Assembly (NCBI GenBank): GCA_016779225.1
Contig: JADHNZ010000006.1
Coordinates: 32,745-96,744, forward strand
Direction: 5' to 3'
Source: Planctomycetota bacterium
GTDB lineage: Bacteria; Planctomycetota; UBA1135; GCA-002686595
Length of the DNA stretch: 64,000 bases
Position numbers and translations under genes: made by a program. Positions within the stretch are counted from its first letter, which is position 1. The number at the start of each line of letters is the position of its first letter. This document shows positions 61,261 through 64,000 of the stretch, piece after piece. The notes beneath the pieces were generated by a model that ran no database searches, was not told where the DNA came from, and was given only the letters and a program-made list of their open reading frames with translations.

Positions 61261-62661
61261 TCACTCTCCTCCGGCCGGGAGAGGCAGCAGGGGGTAGCGC
61301 CCGTCCTCCTCCAGCCCGAGGATGCCAAGGGGCAGCGCATCCTCACGGCCCACCACGAGCGCGCCCAGCGCCGGATCCGCACCGGCCTCGACGCGGATCA
61401 GGAACTGCCCCTCGCGCACGGACCATGCCTCGGGGCCGACGGGCAGGATGCGGTCCCCGAGCAGCACCAGCGCCTCCTCGGGAGCCGTGGGAGAGCGCGA
61501 GCCTGGCCCCGCCTCACCTCCCGCCGCGCCGCCGAGGGGGTCCTCGATCGTCGCCACTGCGCCCGAGCCGGGCAGAGGCCCAAGCAGGCTCCGAGCGCCC
61601 CGAACCTCCAGCTCGGTACGCCCGTCTCGTGCCCCCTGGGCTGGCGACAGGAGCGCGCGTGGCCCCATGAGCCCCTGCGGGACAGGAACGACCCAACCCT
61701 CGAGCTGCATGGAGCGGCGTAGGAGGCCGTCGTCGACCCAGCGGCGGCGGGCCAGCAGTGGGGTGGGTACCCGCAGGAGGTCGGCCGCAGGGCCAGAGAC
61801 CAAGGGGGTGCGCCACGCGAGCCACTGCGGATCGGGACCGTCTTCGAGCTTGAAGGCGGCTCCCGTCCCCACAGGCCGCCCACCTGGCCCCGTGGCGAAG
61901 GCCACTGCCCCCCGCAGAGCCGCGTCGAGGGACTCGACCCCCACCTCGACTCCCCCCGTGAGGCTCAGAGCGAACTCGAGACCGCCGACCTCCCAGAAGC
62001 GACTGGTGTCCTGAACGAGGCCGGCGTAGGCCTCCTCGATACGAACCTCCGCCAACACGGCCGTGGCATCACTCGAGAGCGCCACGCGCTCGACCTGCCC
62101 CACGCCCATTCCTCGGAACAGGACCGAGGCGCTCTCACGGAGCCCCTGGCGGCTCTCGGCCCGCAGGGTGACCCGCAGCCCGGAAGGCTGGTAGGAGCGC
62201 GGCGGTGGAGAGTCCAGGACGCGGAGGGCCCCAGGCACGGCCGTCCCTCCCTGCTCGCCGGCCTCGAGCGCAAGGAAGCGGGGCCCCACAAGAGCCTCGA
62301 GGCCCTCGACGCCAGCTGGGGAGATGCGGGGGCGCACGACATGCAGTGCAGCACCAGGTCCGAGGGCCCAGCTGGCCTCGGCATCGACCTCCAGGCGCAA
62401 GCGCACGGCACCCGGCCCCTCAATCACGACCTCCTCGATCTGCCCCACAGTCACCCCCTGCAGACGAATGGGCGCACCAGGCTCCAGACCGTAGCCCTCG
62501 GTCGCCACCACCTCGACCTCCACCACCGGCTCTCGGGCGTGCAGCAGCAGTGCCACGGTTGCCGCGAGGGTGACGAGCGGCAGCAGCCAGGCAAGCCAGC
62601 CGCCCCCCGTCGTGTCAGGCACGGCCATGGGATGGGGCTCGGCAGGATCGGGTTCACTCAT
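61261..62661 (-). CDS. pqiB: PqiB/MCE-domain protein
   Basis: A 466-residue protein with an N-terminal transmembrane helix (about 22-43) and MCE repeats: a first domain with GLEPGAPIRLQGVTVGQIEEV, a second with SASVLFRGMGVGQVERVAL, and a diverged third. MCE proteins form tunnels for lipids across the periplasm. PqiB has three MCE domains and a long C-terminal helix; here the C-terminus is shorter, so it may be a reduced PqiB. Its start overlaps the pqiA-like stop by 8 bp, showing coupling. Confidence 0.82.
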   Translation of the reverse strand: MSEPDPAEPHPMAVPDTTGGGWLAWLLPLVTLAATVALLLHAREPVVEVEVVATEGYGLEPGAPIRLQGVTVGQIEEVVIEGPGAVRLRLEVDAEASWALGPGAALHVVRPRISPAGVEGLEALVGPRFLALEAGEQGGTAVPGALRVLDSPPPRSYQPSGLRVTLRAESRQGLRESASVLFRGMGVGQVERVALSSDATAVLAEVRIEEAYAGLVQDTSRFWEVGGLEFALSLTGGVEVGVESLDAALRGAVAFATGPGGRPVGTGAAFKLEDGPDPQWLAWRTPLVSGPAADLLRVPTPLLARRRWVDDGLLRRSMQLEGWVVPVPQGLMGPRALLSPAQGARDGRTELEVRGARSLLGPLPGSGAVATIEDPLGGAAGGEAGPGSRSPTAPEEALVLLGDRILPVGPEAWSVREGQFLIRVEAGADPALGALVVGREDALPLGILGLEEDGRYPLLPLPAGGE

Positions 62662-63262
62662 GCTGATCGGCGCTCCAGGCCGCGTGGGGATCGAAGGCCG
62701 ACGAGGCCAGCAGGGACAGCACCACCATGCCCGTGAAGGCCCACACGCCAGGGCCAGCCTCCACGGTTACGAGGTCGCCGAGCTTCAGCCAGGCAGCGAC
62801 GACGGCGATGAGCAGGACATCGAGCATCCCCCAGCGGCCGGTCCACTCCACGAGGCGCAGGATGCGACCTCGGGCGGCGGGGCTGAGTGCGCGCGGGGGG
62901 CGAGACACGAGCAGCAGGCCCGTCAGCTTGAGGAGCGGAAGCACCAGGGAGCACACCCCCACCAGCAGGGCAAGCAGCACCTCACCGCCACGCCAGAGCT
63001 CCAGCGCGCCCGACGCGACGCTCCCCGAGCTCTCGTGACCGAAGGTGCTCAGGCTCATGATCGGCAGGGCCACGGCGGCGGGATAGAGCACCAGCGCTGA
63101 GGCTGCGAGCCCGACGACGAGGGCGGCGCGGGGGCCACGCGACCCTCCCAGTCGAGCACGACAGCGGCAGCAGGCCAACCGCTGGAGCCCGCCTCCCAGA
63201 GGGGTGCGCTGGATCAGGCCGCAGCAGTGGCAGGCGACGAGCGAGTGAGCCCCTTCGTGCAC
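62654..63262 (-). CDS. pqiA: PqiA-like membrane protein (half-length)
   Basis: A 202-residue protein with a rubredoxin-like zinc site at the N-terminus (CHCC...CCRCRARL) and four transmembrane helices. The family block RWGMLDVLLIAVVAAWLKLG and the end FDPHAAWS match the PqiA half-domain. E. coli PqiA is a tandem duplication of about 417 residues, so this is a single-module form. It is translated with pqiB. Start is GTG 63262; an upstream ATG is out of frame. Confidence 0.82.
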   Translation of the reverse strand: MHEGAHSLVACHCCGLIQRTPLGGGLQRLACCRCRARLGGSRGPRAALVVGLAASALVLYPAAVALPIMSLSTFGHESSGSVASGALELWRGGEVLLALLVGVCSLVLPLLKLTGLLLVSRPPRALSPAARGRILRLVEWTGRWGMLDVLLIAVVAAWLKLGDLVTVEAGPGVWAFTGMVVLSLLASSAFDPHAAWSADQHE

Positions 63263-63289
63263 GGACCCATCTTGCCAAGGGCGGACAGC

Positions 63290-63997
63290 TCAGGCCCGCT
63301 CGATCTCACCCTTGAGGCCCGCGAGGCTCTTGAGGCGCTCACGGTGAGCGGCAGCGGGCCGGCTTCCCACGAGCAGGAAGCGCATCCCCACAGCGTCCGC
63401 GGCGGCACCGTCGCAGTCGTCGCGGTCCCCCACCACCCAGCACCGGGCGGCCTCCAGCCCCAGCTCCTCCGCAAGCCTCATGAAGCCCACGGGCTCTGGC
63501 TTAAACGCGCCCACATCCGGCGAGAAGGCCGAGCGGTGACAGGCCACGAGGTCAAGGACCCCAAGCGCCTCGAGCTTGCCCTCCACCGGGTGATCGCTGA
63601 ACACGCCCACCCGGATCCCGCGGTCCACGAGCCACTGGAACAGCTCGCGCAGGCCTGGCCGGGCCGCGCGCCCCACGGCCCCCAGGGGACGCCGCTCGAG
63701 CCATTCCTCGGCGACGCGTGCAACGGCCTCGCCCGGCACCCGCGCGCGCTCGGCCGCCAAGGCTCGATGCGCCGCGGACAGGGCGTCTCCGGTCGGAAAG
63801 ACCCGGCCCCTCAGGCTCTCGCGCGCGAAGCGGTACGCCTGCACTGTACGCAGCAGCCGCGGCCCGCCGCCCAGCAGGGCAGCCCCAGCCAGGCGGGGGA
63901 GCATCGCCCGCCGGACCTGGCGCTCGTCATAGAGCGTTCCGTCGAGGTCGAACAGGACCGCGTCAGGCTTGGGCAACGGGTCCTCCTCCGGCTCCAT
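63290..63997 (-). CDS. HAD-superfamily hydrolase
   Basis: A 235-residue haloacid-dehalogenase-fold phosphatase. Motif I is FDLDGTLYD (nucleophile Asp), motif II Ser in VGVFSDHP, motif III Lys in AFKPEPVGF, and motif IV GDRDDCDG. The helical cap between motifs I and II puts it in subclass I, with phosphatases such as phosphoglycolate phosphatase. Substrate unknown. The ATG lies 3 bases from the end of the window, so upstream sequence that could extend it is not visible. It is 27 bases upstream of pqiA on the same strand. Confidence 0.88.
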   Translation of the reverse strand: MEPEEDPLPKPDAVLFDLDGTLYDERQVRRAMLPRLAGAALLGGGPRLLRTVQAYRFARESLRGRVFPTGDALSAAHRALAAERARVPGEAVARVAEEWLERRPLGAVGRAARPGLRELFQWLVDRGIRVGVFSDHPVEGKLEALGVLDLVACHRSAFSPDVGAFKPEPVGFMRLAEELGLEAARCWVVGDRDDCDGAAADAVGMRFLLVGSRPAAAHRERLKSLAGLKGEIERA

Positions 63998-64000
63998 CGA

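Overview
The window is high-GC, gene-dense bacterial DNA and most likely comes from a member of the Planctomycetota. That is an inference from gene content: four sulfatase-superfamily proteins, two TAT-exported Gfo/Idh/MocA oxidoreductases, an exported formylglycine-generating-enzyme-like protein, an ECF sigma factor next to a membrane serine/threonine kinase, and three secreted proteins sharing one C-terminal domain that I recall from high-GC planctomycetes of the Saltatorellus/Poly30 type. There is no rRNA gene, CRISPR array, integrase or transposase in view.

Layout. 1-9300: the 3' end of ahcY, then a sulfatase-like protein, gluQ, two lipoproteins and a membrane protein, an exported MsrA translationally coupled to a BatD-like protein, and a secreted thioredoxin-fold/TPR protein. 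9430-14433: an accessory block between an intact tRNA-Asn gene and a decayed, same-orientation tRNA-Asn copy. It carries a DUF1826 protein, a CobW/ZigA-type GTPase and two paralogous FAD-dependent oxidoreductases, a set that points to metal (probably zinc) homeostasis. 14621-26441: a secreted reprolysin-like metalloprotease, DoxX, then two divergent units: apbE-Gfo/Idh-sulfatase-glnS on the minus strand and SUMF1-like-Gfo/Idh-cytochrome-b562-like on the plus strand. 26442-38017: a long minus-strand run of a peptidyl-prolyl isomerase fusion, a ribose-type sugar ABC importer (B-A-C), an exported GalM, a NUDIX hydrolase, a sulfatase-like protein and a PhoD phosphatase.

38048-46803: a TAT sulfatase, then an unusual region holding two tandem secreted paralogues, an outer-membrane-like protein, SlyX, and two large proteins that each join an N-terminal MerR/excisionase-type helix-turn-helix to a single transmembrane helix and a periplasmic part. 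The same 21-bp tandem repeat occurs at two places here in opposite orientation. 46898-64000: a protein-arginine-methyltransferase-like enzyme, an M18 aminopeptidase, a SUI1/YciH factor, a GT-C-like membrane protein, a 1158-residue surface lipoprotein, DUF2270, a coiled-coil protein, the ECF sigma/kinase pair, a rhodanese, a PqiA/PqiB pair and a HAD hydrolase.

How the parts fit: the sulfatases, exported oxidoreductases, sugar importer, exported mutarotase and phosphatase suggest breakdown of sulfated polysaccharides and uptake of the sugars. The tRNA-flanked block is the best candidate for horizontally acquired DNA. The membrane-tethered HTH proteins, the arginine-methyltransferase homologue and the repeated 21-bp element are the least expected features.
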